This document shows positions 1 to 8,802 of a stretch of 64,000 bases of DNA, in pieces. Each line of letters opens with the position of its first letter. Position 1 is the stretch's first letter. This DNA comes from Litorivivens lipolytica (GTDB taxonomy: Bacteria; Pseudomonadota; Gammaproteobacteria; Pseudomonadales; Spongiibacteraceae): positions 310,001 through 374,000 of the forward strand of contig NZ_JACHWY010000003.1 in NCBI RefSeq assembly GCF_014191715.1, read 5' to 3'. Below the pieces are notes generated by a model. The model was not told the origin of the DNA and made no database searches. It saw only the letters and a list, made by a program, of their open reading frames with translations. The position numbers and the translations under genes were made by a program.

Positions 1-400
1 TGCCGCCAATAAAGCCCGCGGTCAGAATACCCACCCAGACGCCTTCCTCGGCCCCCAGGTTTACCAGCGGCAGTGCAATCAGGGCGCCAATAACCGTCGC
101 CAGCGCCGCCCCCAAAAAGGCGATAATGACGCGTCCGGATTCGCGCCAGATACGACGCAGGTCCGCCTGAAACAGCAGCATCGGCAGCGACAACGGCACA
201 AAGTCCTGCACCACAATGCCGTAGACCGTCGCCGCTCTCGGCAGTATATCCAGCGCACTCAACAGCGCCGGAAACAGAATAATAAAGAGCACACCAAACT
301 GGCCGATGCGCGGCCGGTTTTCCATCGCCATGCCCAGCGCAACAATCACAAGCACAAGGGCGAGAACAGCCATGGAATCGGTGGGAGCGAGCAGCGTCAT
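1..400 (-). CDS. DUF819 family membrane protein (5' part; gene runs off the window)
   Basis: The first 133 codons are present and the 3' part lies left of base 1. The ATG at 400 is preceded by a fair ribosome site (AGGTAG, about 7 bases upstream). The translation is strongly hydrophobic: an N-terminal membrane segment, the short basic loop ENRPRIGQ, further membrane segments, then PLSLPMLLFQADLRRIW. That last stretch is the hallmark of the DUF819 (YjcL-like) family of polytopic inner-membrane proteins. Substrate and function of the family are unknown to me; a transporter role is a guess. It is divergent from selO, sharing a 140-base promoter region. Confidence 0.75.
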   Translation of the reverse strand, partial: MTLLAPTDSMAVLALVLVIVALGMAMENRPRIGQFGVLFIILFPALLSALDILPRAATVYGIVVQDFVPLSLPMLLFQADLRRIWRESGRVIIAFLGAALATVIGALIALPLVNLGAEEGVWVGILTAGFIGG

Positions 401-498
401 GGAACTACCTGTTGTTATTGTTTAAAGAGGTTTTAGACAAAACCGTCATTGCGCGCCCATTCTGCGCAAGGCACGCGCCCTTCGCAAGTAAGGGCCCT

Positions 499-526
499 GA
501 AATGGTAAAGTGATGCCTTCCATTTC
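499..526. promoter_or_regulatory. Inverted repeat upstream of selO
   Basis: GAAATGG (499-505) and CCATTTC (520-526) form a perfect 7-base inverted repeat with a 14-base spacer, ending 14 bases before the selO start. It could be an operator or a leader hairpin. No regulator can be assigned, and a chance repeat of this size is possible. Confidence 0.3.
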
Positions 527-540
527 CCGCATGAATTTCT

Positions 541-2007
541 ATGTCAAAAGCGCCCGCATTTCAGAACTTATACACCACCCTCCCTGACCATTTCTTTCAC
601 CGTCAGGGAGCCGACACCGTTCCCGCGCCGGAGCTGATCGCGGTGAACGACGAGCTTGCAAAGTTTCTGGAGATAGACGCGGAATGGCTGCGCTCCGCCG
701 CCGGTCTCGACATGCTCAGCGGCAAGGCCTTCCCGGATTCCGCAGACCCCATCGCGACCGTCTACGCCGGCTTTCAATTCGGCAACTGGAACCCCCAGCT
801 CGGCGACGGTCGCGCCCTGCTGATCGGCGAAGTGATTGCGCAAAACCAGCAGCGTTACGATGTGCAGCTGAAAGGTTCCGGTCGCACGCCCTATTCTCGC
901 GGCGGCGATGGCAAATCACCGCTCGGGCCGGTGTTGCGTGAATATCTGCTCAGCGAAGCTATGCACACCCTCGGCGTGCCCACCACCCGCGCACTGGCCG
1001 CTGTCACTACCGGCGAAGAAGTGTATCGGGATTCTGCCTTGCCCGGCGCCATCCTCACCCGCGTGGCCAGCAGTCATATTCGCGTCGGCACCGTACAGTT
1101 TTTTGCCTCGCGCAAAGATACCGACGGACTGCGCGCCCTGTGCGATCACGTCATCGAGCGCCACTACCCCGACTGCCGCGAATCTGACAACCCTACTCAG
1201 GCGCTGCTACGCAATATCATTGAGCGGCAGGCGAAACTGATCGCCAAGTGGCAGGGGCTCGGCTTTATTCACGGCGTCATGAACACCGACAATATGCTGC
1301 TCTGCGGTGAAACCGTCGACTACGGCCCCTGCGCCTTTATGGAAGCGTTTGATCCAGCCACCGTATTCAGCTCGATCGATCACGGCGGCCGCTATGCTTA
1401 TGGCAACCAGCCACACATAGGCCACTGGAATCTGGCGGGGCTGGCTCAGGCGCTATTACCGTTGCTGCACGACGATGAAGACGAGGCAGTGAAAATTGCG
1501 CAGGCCGAAATCAATAGCTACCCCGACCTGCATGTAGCGGCCTACCAACATGTACTCACCCGCAAATTGGGGCTCAGTGACTACCGCGACGAAGACGATG
1601 CGCTGGTGACTGACTTACTGGAATTATTGAAAACCGAACGCGCTGATTTCACACTCGCCTTTCGCCGGTTGTACGAACGCGCCGCCGGCACAAGCAGCGT
1701 AAAAACCCTCTGGGACTTCAGCCCCGCCTTTGATAGCTGGCTGGCGCGCTGGCAAACACGCTTTGCTGACAGCACACAGCCAGAAAGCGAGCGCATCGAA
1801 ACCATGCGCACCAGCAACCCCCTGTTTATTCCCCGCAACCACCGGGTAGAAGAGGCCATTCAGGCGGGCAACCAAGGCGACTTCTCTGTTTTTCACACAT
1901 TGCGGGAGGTGCTGCGCGAGCCCTTCACCGACAACCCGGATAATCTGGACTACGCGCGCCCGGCAGCGCCACAGGAAGTGGTAAAGCAAACTTTCTGTGG
2001 TACTTAA
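541..2007 (+). CDS. selO: Protein adenylyltransferase SelO (YdiU/UPF0061)
   Basis: SelO is a pseudokinase-fold enzyme that transfers AMP from ATP to Ser/Thr/Tyr of target proteins and is linked to redox stress. At 488 residues it is full length. Visible family signatures are FQFGNWNPQLGDGRA near residue 78, the KGSGRTPYSRGGDGKSPLGP block, HGVMNTDNM at 244-252 (D250 at the catalytic-base position) and DYGPCAFMEAFDP (D260 at the metal-binding position). The protein ends in CGT: the cysteine third from the end matches the C-terminal Cys/Sec position of the family. It stands alone between a divergent DUF819 gene and a convergent MATE gene. The ATG start is supported by the family N-terminus; no strong ribosome site is seen. 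Confidence 0.93.
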   Translation: MSKAPAFQNLYTTLPDHFFHRQGADTVPAPELIAVNDELAKFLEIDAEWLRSAAGLDMLSGKAFPDSADPIATVYAGFQFGNWNPQLGDGRALLIGEVIAQNQQRYDVQLKGSGRTPYSRGGDGKSPLGPVLREYLLSEAMHTLGVPTTRALAAVTTGEEVYRDSALPGAILTRVASSHIRVGTVQFFASRKDTDGLRALCDHVIERHYPDCRESDNPTQALLRNIIERQAKLIAKWQGLGFIHGVMNTDNMLLCGETVDYGPCAFMEAFDPATVFSSIDHGGRYAYGNQPHIGHWNLAGLAQALLPLLHDDEDEAVKIAQAEINSYPDLHVAAYQHVLTRKLGLSDYRDEDDALVTDLLELLKTERADFTLAFRRLYERAAGTSSVKTLWDFSPAFDSWLARWQTRFADSTQPESERIETMRTSNPLFIPRNHRVEEAIQAGNQGDFSVFHTLREVLREPFTDNPDNLDYARPAAPQEVVKQTFCGT

Positions 2008-2025
2008 GCCTTACCCTCCAGTCCG

Positions 2026-3375
2026 TCATTGCGACAAGGGCTGCCGCATACGCCAAATCAGCCGAACACCCAATAGTATGGCCGCACCACTGAGTCCGGC
2101 CACCAAACCAATCCAGAAACCACTCGGCCCCATCGCTGGCACCAGAATGTCAGTAAGTCCCAGCACATAACCCAGCGGCAATCCGATACCCCAATAGGAC
2201 AGCAGGGTCAGCACCATCGGCCAGGCGGTATCTTCAAAACCTCGCAGGCAACCGCTGGCCCAGACCTGTATCGCATCCGACACTTGATACAGCGCAGCAA
2301 ATATCAGCAGGTGGGCTGCCAGCGCATGTACCGCGTGGTTGTCCGTGTAAATAAGCGGAATATGATGCCGCGCCAGCAACAGTAATACCGACGCCAGCAA
2401 ACCAATTGCAATGCTGACCTGCATCGAGGTTTTCACCGCCGCACGTAGCGCGTCGCGATCTTCCCGCCCGCGCGCTCTTCCGACTCTCACAGTTGTCGCT
2501 AGCGCAAAGCTCAATGGCACCATAAAAATCAGCGCCGTAAAATTCAATGCGATCTGATGACCGGCTACCGTCTCCGCGCCCAGACGACTAATCAGCAGGG
2601 CAATGACCGAGAAAATACTGACCTCGAAAAAAATCGACAGCCCCACCGGCAAACCCAAGCGCAACATGTAAAACAGAGTGCTCCACTCTAGGTGCCGCTC
2701 ACGCAGACTCAATCGCGCCTGCTGGTAGACCCGGTTCACGGCGATATAGCCTGCCATCAGGAGCGCCATCAGCCACAACACCAGCGATGTCGCCCAGCCG
2801 CAACCGACACCGCCCAGCTCGGGAAAACCGAACTTGCCGTAGATCAGAACGTAATTGCAGGGAATGTTAACCAGCAGACCGATCACACTGATCCACAACA
2901 CCGGCCGGCTATGCGACATGGCCTCGGTATAACTGCGCAACGCCAGCCACAGGGCCGCTCCGGGCATACCCCAGCTCAGGGCCTTGAGGTAATCATCCAC
3001 CAACGGTCGAATAGCCGCATCGACATCCATGATGTTGAGCACCGGGCCCATGCTGCGCAGCACCAAAAAGCCCAGCGCCCCCAGCCCCAGCGACAGCCAC
3101 AAGGCCTGCTGGGCCAGCGGATTAATGCGCTCGTGGCGCTCACCGCCCAGATGCCGCGACAGGATCGGCGTCACGCTCATCAGCACACCGGTCATAAATA
3201 AGTACAGGGGCACCCAAACGCTGGCGCCCACCGCCACCGCCGCCAGATCGTTGGCGCTGACCCGCCCCGCCATAACCGTGTCGACAAAGCCATTGGCCGT
3301 CTGCGCCAGCTGGCCACCGAGAATCGGCACGGCAAGAGCAAGCAGGGCGTTAAGTTCTCGGCGCGAGACAGTCAT
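2026..3375 (-). CDS. MATE family multidrug efflux transporter (NorM-like)
   Basis: An inner-membrane cation-coupled drug exporter of the MATE family. The 449 residues and roughly twelve hydrophobic segments match the usual length and topology. The N-terminal half carries LAVPILGGQLAQTANGF and VDTVMAGRVS, typical of the NorM/MdtK first-helix region, and the C-terminal half carries GCLRGFEDTAWPM, matching the family's second repeat. Substrates cannot be told from sequence. The gene converges on selO with only 18 bases between them, and its stop codon falls inside a CCGTCATTGCGA half-repeat (2023-2034). The ribosome site before the ATG at 3375 is weak. Confidence 0.9.
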   Translation of the reverse strand: MTVSRRELNALLALAVPILGGQLAQTANGFVDTVMAGRVSANDLAAVAVGASVWVPLYLFMTGVLMSVTPILSRHLGGERHERINPLAQQALWLSLGLGALGFLVLRSMGPVLNIMDVDAAIRPLVDDYLKALSWGMPGAALWLALRSYTEAMSHSRPVLWISVIGLLVNIPCNYVLIYGKFGFPELGGVGCGWATSLVLWLMALLMAGYIAVNRVYQQARLSLRERHLEWSTLFYMLRLGLPVGLSIFFEVSIFSVIALLISRLGAETVAGHQIALNFTALIFMVPLSFALATTVRVGRARGREDRDALRAAVKTSMQVSIAIGLLASVLLLLARHHIPLIYTDNHAVHALAAHLLIFAALYQVSDAIQVWASGCLRGFEDTAWPMVLTLLSYWGIGLPLGYVLGLTDILVPAMGPSGFWIGLVAGLSGAAILLGVRLIWRMRQPLSQ

Positions 3376-3545
3376 AAGGCAGGATTTGGCTTAAAAGCCC
3401 GGGATGATACCGGGGCCAATCCACAGAGGCCAGCACCGCTGCTGGCGCGAGGCTTTGCAGAAATACCGAAGCAGTTTTGCAAAAATCATGACTTCTTTCC
3501 GGGGCTCAGACGTGGAGAATTGCAAGGCAACAGAGGAGGCATTCC

Positions 3546-4394
3546 ATGGCCACACGACAACTGCAAGCGATCTACCCCAGCCGGCCCAGCCGCGATGGGG
3601 ACGGTGTTCGCATTCAGCGGGTCGCACCACCCGGTCAATTCGGCATCCTCGATCCGTTTCTGATGCTCGACGAAATTGCCAGCGACGATGCCAGCGATTA
3701 CATCGGCGGCTTCCCCGAGCACCCGCATCGCGGCTTTGAAACCGTCACACTGATGCTGGAAGGCCGCATGCGCCATCGCGACCACCTCGGCAATGAAGGG
3801 GTGATCGAAGCCGGCGGGGTGCAATGGATGAGTGCCGCGCGCGGTATTTTGCATTCCGAGATGCCGGAACAAAGCGAAGGCCGGCTGCATGGCTTTCAAT
3901 TGTGGCTCAACTTGCCCGCGCGCAACAAAATGGACGATCCGCAGTACCGGGAATATCAGGCACACGACATTCCGAACTGGCAACCGGAACCCGGCGTCAA
4001 TGGGCGCGTCATTGCCGGCGCAGTCAAGGGCGTTCAGGGACCGGTGCAGGGCGTCGCCACCCACCCCCTGGCCATCGACCTGCACATTAGCGGAACAGTA
4101 CAGGCCCGCATTCCGGTCAGCGCCAGCGCTACGGTTCTGGTCTATGTGTACGAAGGTGGTGTATCACTACCCGCCGCAGGGGGCGAGCGTGTTGTCGAAC
4201 GCGGTGAGCTGGCCCGACTGCAAGGCGGCGACGAGATTGTGCTGAAAGGAGGTGGCGAAAAGAGCCGCGCACTGGTGCTGGCCGCCGAGCCGCTGGGCGA
4301 ACCCATCGCCCACTACGGACCGTTTGTGATGAATACCGCCGAAGAAATCGAACAGGCGATTCAGGACTACCGCAGCGGCGCGCTGACCGCCTGA
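3546..4394 (+). CDS. Pirin family protein (bicupin)
   Basis: Pirins are double-cupin, usually iron-binding proteins; some have quercetin 2,3-dioxygenase activity and others act as redox regulators. The 282 residues fit the family. The N-terminal cupin contains FPEHPHRGFETVT (two metal-ligand histidines) and SAARGILHSEMPE (third histidine and the glutamate), so the metal site looks intact. The start is well supported by AGAGGAGG six bases before the ATG. The 3' end overlaps the convergent deacetylase-like gene by 28 bases. The physiological substrate cannot be inferred. Confidence 0.9.
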   Translation: MATRQLQAIYPSRPSRDGDGVRIQRVAPPGQFGILDPFLMLDEIASDDASDYIGGFPEHPHRGFETVTLMLEGRMRHRDHLGNEGVIEAGGVQWMSAARGILHSEMPEQSEGRLHGFQLWLNLPARNKMDDPQYREYQAHDIPNWQPEPGVNGRVIAGAVKGVQGPVQGVATHPLAIDLHISGTVQARIPVSASATVLVYVYEGGVSLPAAGGERVVERGELARLQGGDEIVLKGGGEKSRALVLAAEPLGEPIAHYGPFVMNTAEEIEQAIQDYRSGALTA

Positions 4395-5311
4395 GTCTGA
4401 TCGCCTGTTAACCGCGGACACACTCCGGCCGCGTAAAACAACTGGCTGTGTACTTCTACCAGCGCCTCAATGTCGCGCTGGTAACCACCACCAATCACCG
4501 CCGATACCGGCAAGCCAGCCGCTTCGCAGCGCGCAAATACCAAGCGATCGCGCTCATACACACCCTGTGTACTGATCTCAAAATGCCCGAGATCATCGTT
4601 CACATGAACATCGGCGCCAGCGTCGTAAATCACCGCCTCCGGCCTGAATTCGGTCAGCGCCTGCTCCAGCGTTGCTTCGACAGCAGCAAGGTAGTCGTCA
4701 TCCGTCGTGCCTTTCGGCAGAGCCACATCAATATCCGACTGTTTTTTGCGAAAGGGAAAATTCTTTTCCCCGTGCAGCGACACGGTGAAAATATCCTCGC
4801 GCGCCTGCGCCAGGCTGGCAGTGCCATCGCCCTGATGCACATCGCAATCAAAAATCAGTACACGCTTGATGCCGTAATGTTGAATCAGGTTGAGCGCAGA
4901 AAGATAGAGATCGTTGACGATGCAAAAGCCCGCACCGTAATCGTAAAAGGCGTGATGATAGCCACCGGTCAAATTAATTGCGCGGCCGCGCTCCAGTGAC
5001 AAAGCCCCCGCCAGAATGGTGCCACCCACCGCCGTGAAAGTTCGCTTCACCAACTGATCCGACCAGGGAAACCCGATGCGACGCATGGCCTGACGATCTA
5101 GCTCTCCCGCCACAAACTGCTGAATATAGCGCTCACTCAGTTCGTTACCAATCAACGCAGGTGCCACGGGCTTCGGCCGCATAAACTGTGAAGGCAAGGC
5201 ACCACCGGCCAGCAGCGCATCGCGCAGTGCACGGTATTTCTCAATGGGAAAGCGGTGCCGATCCGGCAGCTCCAGCTGGCTGTAGATCGGATCAAAAATA
5301 AGCGGGGTCAC
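4367..5311 (-). CDS. Histone deacetylase-like amidohydrolase (class II HDAC/AcuC/APAH family)
   Basis: A zinc-dependent deacetylase-fold enzyme of 314 residues; bacterial members remove acyl groups from acetylpolyamines, acetylated proteins or related amides. Visible motifs are GGYHHAFYDYGAGFCIVND (catalytic His pair and active-site loop), FDCDVHQGDGTA (zinc-binding Asp and His) and GGGYQRD near the C-terminus. The start is a GTG at 5311 four bases after the stop of the upstream gene, so translation is probably coupled. The lysine/ornithine decarboxylase nearby makes a polyamine substrate conceivable, but this is only context. Its end overlaps the pirin gene in antisense. Confidence 0.9.
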   Translation of the reverse strand: MTPLIFDPIYSQLELPDRHRFPIEKYRALRDALLAGGALPSQFMRPKPVAPALIGNELSERYIQQFVAGELDRQAMRRIGFPWSDQLVKRTFTAVGGTILAGALSLERGRAINLTGGYHHAFYDYGAGFCIVNDLYLSALNLIQHYGIKRVLIFDCDVHQGDGTASLAQAREDIFTVSLHGEKNFPFRKKQSDIDVALPKGTTDDDYLAAVEATLEQALTEFRPEAVIYDAGADVHVNDDLGHFEISTQGVYERDRLVFARCEAAGLPVSAVIGGGYQRDIEALVEVHSQLFYAAGVCPRLTGDQTQAVSAPLR

Positions 5312-5315
5312 AGGG

Positions 5316-6083
5316 TCAGCCGTATTTCTTCTCGTGCTTTTTCAAGGTTTTTTCTACGCGCCCCAATGCAGCACGGATCTGCCCGGCCATATCTCCTTCG
5401 CGCAGAATTGTCGCCGAATGGGCCGCGCACAAATTCTCTGCGTCGCCCCAGGCATAAGCCAACTGCTTTGCCCAATTTCTAAAATCAGAAACCGCCCCGG
5501 CACGCTTCTCAAGCGTCCGCGACAGGGTCGGGTGCAAACCCACCCTGGGCGCACGCAGCTTGCCAATCAAACCCGGCAGCGGCAGATACATCAGGGTGTC
5601 ATCTACATGAATGGTCTTTGATGCCTTGTGATAGGCCAGTACTGAAGAAAAGTGCAAGTTTTCATTGCTGGAAATAAAATCCACACCCGCAGGAATGGAA
5701 AATTCAAAATCCTCCGCATAAGCCGCCGCAAATTCCTCAGACTCCACCCGCACAGGCTGCCAAGGTAAATCGGGAAATTTCTCAACATGGCGACGGGTGC
5801 CGAACAGCTTCGCCTCAGGGTACATCGCATGAGCTGCTGACACATGCACCGTATGAAAGGGGTGTAGGTTGATAATGGCATCCAGCAGCGCGCCTTTCTC
5901 GGTGATCTCATCCACCGTGGCTTTAATGTCACCACTCAGGGTATAGGCATCCAGAAAGACAAAGCGGCCATTCTGCAAACGCACCAGTGACGTGTGCGTA
6001 CCGATATTCAAAACACCACCGATTTTGAAATCACCGCGGATGTTCCAGAAATCGTCAGACACCCTGATGATTTGTTCGGCCAT
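5316..6083 (-). CDS. Hypothetical protein with a metallo-beta-lactamase-like pattern
   Basis: A 255-residue protein starting MAEQIIRVSDDFWNIRGDF. The ATG at 6083 is chosen over a longer frame to 6158 because AGGTGA sits 8 bases before it and the extra N-terminal residues look non-coding. The pattern resembles the metallo-beta-lactamase fold: an N-terminal strand region, then TSLVRLQNGRFVFLDAYTL, then a histidine-rich segment HPFHTVHVSAAH where HxHxDH would normally lie, and HVDDTLMYLP in the place of the later metal ligand. The canonical HxHxDH is absent, so it may bind metal differently or be inactive. It probably forms a two-gene unit with the HDAC-like gene downstream (4-base gap). Confidence 0.6.
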   Translation of the reverse strand: MAEQIIRVSDDFWNIRGDFKIGGVLNIGTHTSLVRLQNGRFVFLDAYTLSGDIKATVDEITEKGALLDAIINLHPFHTVHVSAAHAMYPEAKLFGTRRHVEKFPDLPWQPVRVESEEFAAAYAEDFEFSIPAGVDFISSNENLHFSSVLAYHKASKTIHVDDTLMYLPLPGLIGKLRAPRVGLHPTLSRTLEKRAGAVSDFRNWAKQLAYAWGDAENLCAAHSATILREGDMAGQIRAALGRVEKTLKKHEKKYG

Positions 6084-6193
6084 TACGATTTCACCTATGC
6101 TCAAAGATTTTTTCAGTACGTGGCTGGCGCGATCCAGAAGATAGAACCCGAGAAACACGTCGAAGCGGGCACTTCCCGGGCTTGCACAAAGAT

Positions 6194-6208
6194 CATGCTT
6201 TCAGCATG
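6194..6208 (-). terminator. Short hairpin after mscS
   Basis: CATGCT and AGCATG form a perfect 6-base stem with a 3-base loop, 9 bases after the mscS stop codon, followed on the minus strand by only a short T-rich tract (ATCTTTG). A weak intrinsic terminator at best. Confidence 0.3.
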
Positions 6209-6216
6209 GTAAGCGA

Positions 6217-7026
6217 TTACTGCTGTATATGCACATCCACCTGCGGAAAGGGAATACCGATACCTTCCTGCGTAAAGGTTTTGTACACCCTCTCGTTCAT
6301 ATCAAAGAACACACCCCACAAGTCACCCGCATTCACCCACGCGCGCACGGCAAAATTCACCGAGCTGTCTGCTAACGCCGATACAGCAATAAACACTGCC
6401 GGATCTTTCAAGATACGCTCATCCTCTTCGCACAATTTCTGGATCACACTGCGAACTTTGTCGAGGTCTTCACCGTAGGCCACTCCGATGGTCCAGTCGA
6501 CTCTGCGCTTGGGCTCGGCGGAGAAGTTAGTCATCGAGGAGGTCGAGAGATCCCCATTGGGAATGATGATGGTTTTGTTGTCGGGGGTTTTCAGAATGGT
6601 ATTGAAAATCTGTATCTGGGACACGGTGCCGCTGTAACCCTGAGCGTCGATAAAATCACCGACCTTGAAGGGTTTGAACAGGAGAATGACAACACCGCCG
6701 GCAAAGTTTTGCAGAGTACCGGACAAGGCCATACCAACTGCCAAGCCGGCAGCACCGAGCACGGCGATAAAGGAGGTCATTTCGATGCCCAGCATGCCAA
6801 GCACGCTGATCACCAGCATGACCTTCAATAACGTGCGGATTATTCCGACCAGAAACGGACGAAGGGAGGCATCAATGCCACTCTTTTCCATTCCCGCCTG
6901 CACACCGCGTACGAGCAAGTTAATGACCCAGCCACCGATAACAAAGACGGCGATGGCAGCGACTAATTTAGGGCCGTAGGTCAGAACCAGTTCGACCCCC
7001 TGATTAACGACTTCTTCCGAGTTCAT
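6217..7026 (-). CDS. mscS: Small-conductance mechanosensitive channel MscS
   Basis: A homoheptameric inner-membrane channel that opens on membrane tension and protects against hypo-osmotic shock. The 269 residues match the short MscS form with three transmembrane segments. The pore-lining TM3 is visible as AVLGAAGLAVGMALSGTLQNFAGG, followed by the beta domain (FKPFKVGDFIDAQGYSGTV, IIPNGDLSTSSMTNFS). The start is set by an excellent ribosome site, GAAGGAGAG, 6 bases before the ATG. A 140-base upstream region separates it from the calcium exchanger gene, so it likely has its own promoter. Confidence 0.93.
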   Translation of the reverse strand: MNSEEVVNQGVELVLTYGPKLVAAIAVFVIGGWVINLLVRGVQAGMEKSGIDASLRPFLVGIIRTLLKVMLVISVLGMLGIEMTSFIAVLGAAGLAVGMALSGTLQNFAGGVVILLFKPFKVGDFIDAQGYSGTVSQIQIFNTILKTPDNKTIIIPNGDLSTSSMTNFSAEPKRRVDWTIGVAYGEDLDKVRSVIQKLCEEDERILKDPAVFIAVSALADSSVNFAVRAWVNAGDLWGVFFDMNERVYKTFTQEGIGIPFPQVDVHIQQ

Positions 7027-7166
7027 AGATAGCTCTCCTTCTTCAGAATATTTAGACGTTAAGCATAGATCCGCCGAAACTAGTTCGACGGGAGAATCCC
7101 CGAAAATGAGAAGAATAACCGGCCAACGTCACGATTTCATTTCACATAACGCCGCTATGCACCAAA

Positions 7167-8117
7167 CTATATAAAACTGAAACCCACATAGGCCGCATAG
7201 CCCAGCAACAGCAAGCCACCTTCCACCCGACTGAGCCGGCGCCCGGTATAGAGAAAAAGCAACAGGACCAGCGAGGTTCCAAGCATCACCCACTGATCAA
7301 ACTGCAGTATCCGCTCGTGAACCGGCAGCGGCTGGAGCAAAGCTGAAACACCGAGTATACCGAGGAGATTGAATATATTGCTGCCCAGTACATTGCCTAT
7401 CGCCACGTCTGCATGTCGGCGCAAAGCTGCGATGACTGAGATAGAAAATTCGGGTAGCGATGTACCCACCGCCACTATGGTCAAGCCAACAACAGCTTCC
7501 GACACGCCCATTGACTGGGCAATACCCACAGCCCCTTTCAACAACACCTGAGAGCCGGAAACCAATAAGACCAGACCCAGAAAAATGGCAGCCACAATCC
7601 AGAGCGTACTTTTTGGAAGAAGCGAGACTTCCTCGCCTTCTGCGATATGCAATTCCGCCGAGGGAGCCTCGCCGGAGCGCTCGGTCGAATAAGCCCAGAT
7701 AAAATAAGCCGCTAGCGCAAGAAGAAAAATCGCTGCATCAAACCGGACCAGGGCCTCACCGCCCACCAGCACTACAAACAGTATACTGGCCATAACCACG
7801 GTCACCGCATCGCGACGCAGTACCAGCGATTTGACCGCCAACGGTGAAATCAAGGCACAAACGCCGAGTATCAGCAGAACATTGCCGATATTACTACCCA
7901 CCACATTGCCCACTGCGATATCGGGCTGGGCACTGAGTGCGGCCTCAATAGACACCACCAGCTCCGGCGCCGAGGTGCCGCAACCTACAATAAGCAAACC
8001 ACTCAATAAGGGCGAAATACCGAGGCGATTAGCCGCCGCGAGCGAACCTCTGATAAGTGCTTCGCCACCGGCGGTCAGCAGCAAGACGCCTATCAGCAAG
8101 TAGAGCAAATCCAACAT
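7167..8117 (-). CDS. Calcium/sodium antiporter of the CaCA superfamily (YrbG-like)
   Basis: An inner-membrane cation exchanger. The 316 residues form about ten hydrophobic segments with the two family alpha repeats: GCGTSAPELVVSIEAAL with VGNVVGSNIGN in the first half, and AVGTSLPEFSISVIAAL with IGNVLGSNIFN in the second. The acidic ion-binding residues (E in SAPE and LPE) are present. The ATG at 8117 is preferred over the in-frame TTG at 8120 because TGATG joins it to the end of the upstream cupredoxin-like gene, indicating translational coupling. It is the last gene of a four-gene minus-strand set. Confidence 0.9.
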   Translation of the reverse strand: MLDLLYLLIGVLLLTAGGEALIRGSLAAANRLGISPLLSGLLIVGCGTSAPELVVSIEAALSAQPDIAVGNVVGSNIGNVLLILGVCALISPLAVKSLVLRRDAVTVVMASILFVVLVGGEALVRFDAAIFLLALAAYFIWAYSTERSGEAPSAELHIAEGEEVSLLPKSTLWIVAAIFLGLVLLVSGSQVLLKGAVGIAQSMGVSEAVVGLTIVAVGTSLPEFSISVIAALRRHADVAIGNVLGSNIFNLLGILGVSALLQPLPVHERILQFDQWVMLGTSLVLLLFLYTGRRLSRVEGGLLLLGYAAYVGFSFI

Positions 8118-8509
8118 CAATTTATCCTGTCGTGGCGAGGCCGCACTTCTAACGCAAATAATGTGGCGTGCGATTTGTGCAATTCCACCTCAAAGCGGCC
8201 ACTCTTGTCTGCAAGAAAGTGGATGTCTGCTGGCTCGCTCGGTTCCAGTTTTACCTTCAGATCGTAGCCGTGTAGATGGACCTCATCTTTCCCACTGGCG
8301 AGGAAGCGCAGCGTAATCGGCGTGCCCTGAGTCAGGGGCACGGTGGCTGGCCCGCCTACGAGGTGTCCTCCTTCAACTGTGAAAGCAAAGGTTTGAGCGG
8401 GCAGCGGGGCTGCCAGGGTATCCGGTTGCGGGGCGGGCCTCAAGGCAAAGAACAAGCCTGCCAGCAGCAGTGCACCTAACAGAAAAATGAAGCCCGTCCA
8501 TTTGTTCAC
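8117..8509 (-). CDS. Membrane-anchored cupredoxin-like protein
   Basis: A 130-residue protein with one N-terminal hydrophobic helix (residues about 5-23, signal anchor or signal peptide) and a beta-rich periplasmic domain resembling the C-terminus of cupredoxins: HLHGYDLKVKLEPSEPADI, HFLADKSGRFEVELH. The usual copper-ligand cysteine is missing, and the histidines that remain (HLH, HKSH) do not make a standard type-1 site. It may be a structural cupredoxin or bind copper differently. Start is GTG at 8509 after a strong GAGGAG site. It overlaps the antiporter gene by one base. Confidence 0.65.
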   Translation of the reverse strand: MNKWTGFIFLLGALLLAGLFFALRPAPQPDTLAAPLPAQTFAFTVEGGHLVGGPATVPLTQGTPITLRFLASGKDEVHLHGYDLKVKLEPSEPADIHFLADKSGRFEVELHKSHATLFALEVRPRHDRIN

Positions 8510-8536
8510 AGCAACTCCTCATTATTGTTGCAGTGG

Positions 8537-8782
8537 CTAGCTAACGGGGCGCTCCAACTCCTGCACCAGATAGCCAATTTCCTCAGTCTTTTCAGCGAAC
8601 AACGCATGGGCATCCATCAGACCGCGGTTATAAAAGTAAGGCCCCATCTCCTTGGCAATAAACTCCATCAGAAACTCCGCTTCAAAGGCGCCGATCTCCT
8701 GCCCTAACTCATCTTCAAAGTAGCGCTTGAGCTTGGCTACAATCCTGTCTGTCTCGTCCGGCGAGAACTTGATGTCTTCCAT
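8537..8782 (-). CDS. DUF2164 family protein
   Basis: A small acidic 81-residue protein matching DUF2164: RIVAKLKRYFEDELGQEIG, then AEFLMEFIAKEMGPYFYNRG. It is predicted mostly helical and cytoplasmic, with no signal peptide. The function of the family is unknown. It lies between the DUF202 and cupredoxin-like genes with gaps of 20 and 27 bases, probably in one operon. AGGGAT precedes the ATG. Confidence 0.85.
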   Translation of the reverse strand: MEDIKFSPDETDRIVAKLKRYFEDELGQEIGAFEAEFLMEFIAKEMGPYFYNRGLMDAHALFAEKTEEIGYLVQELERPVS

Positions 8783-8802
8783 TATCTATCCCTAAAGGTA
8801 AA

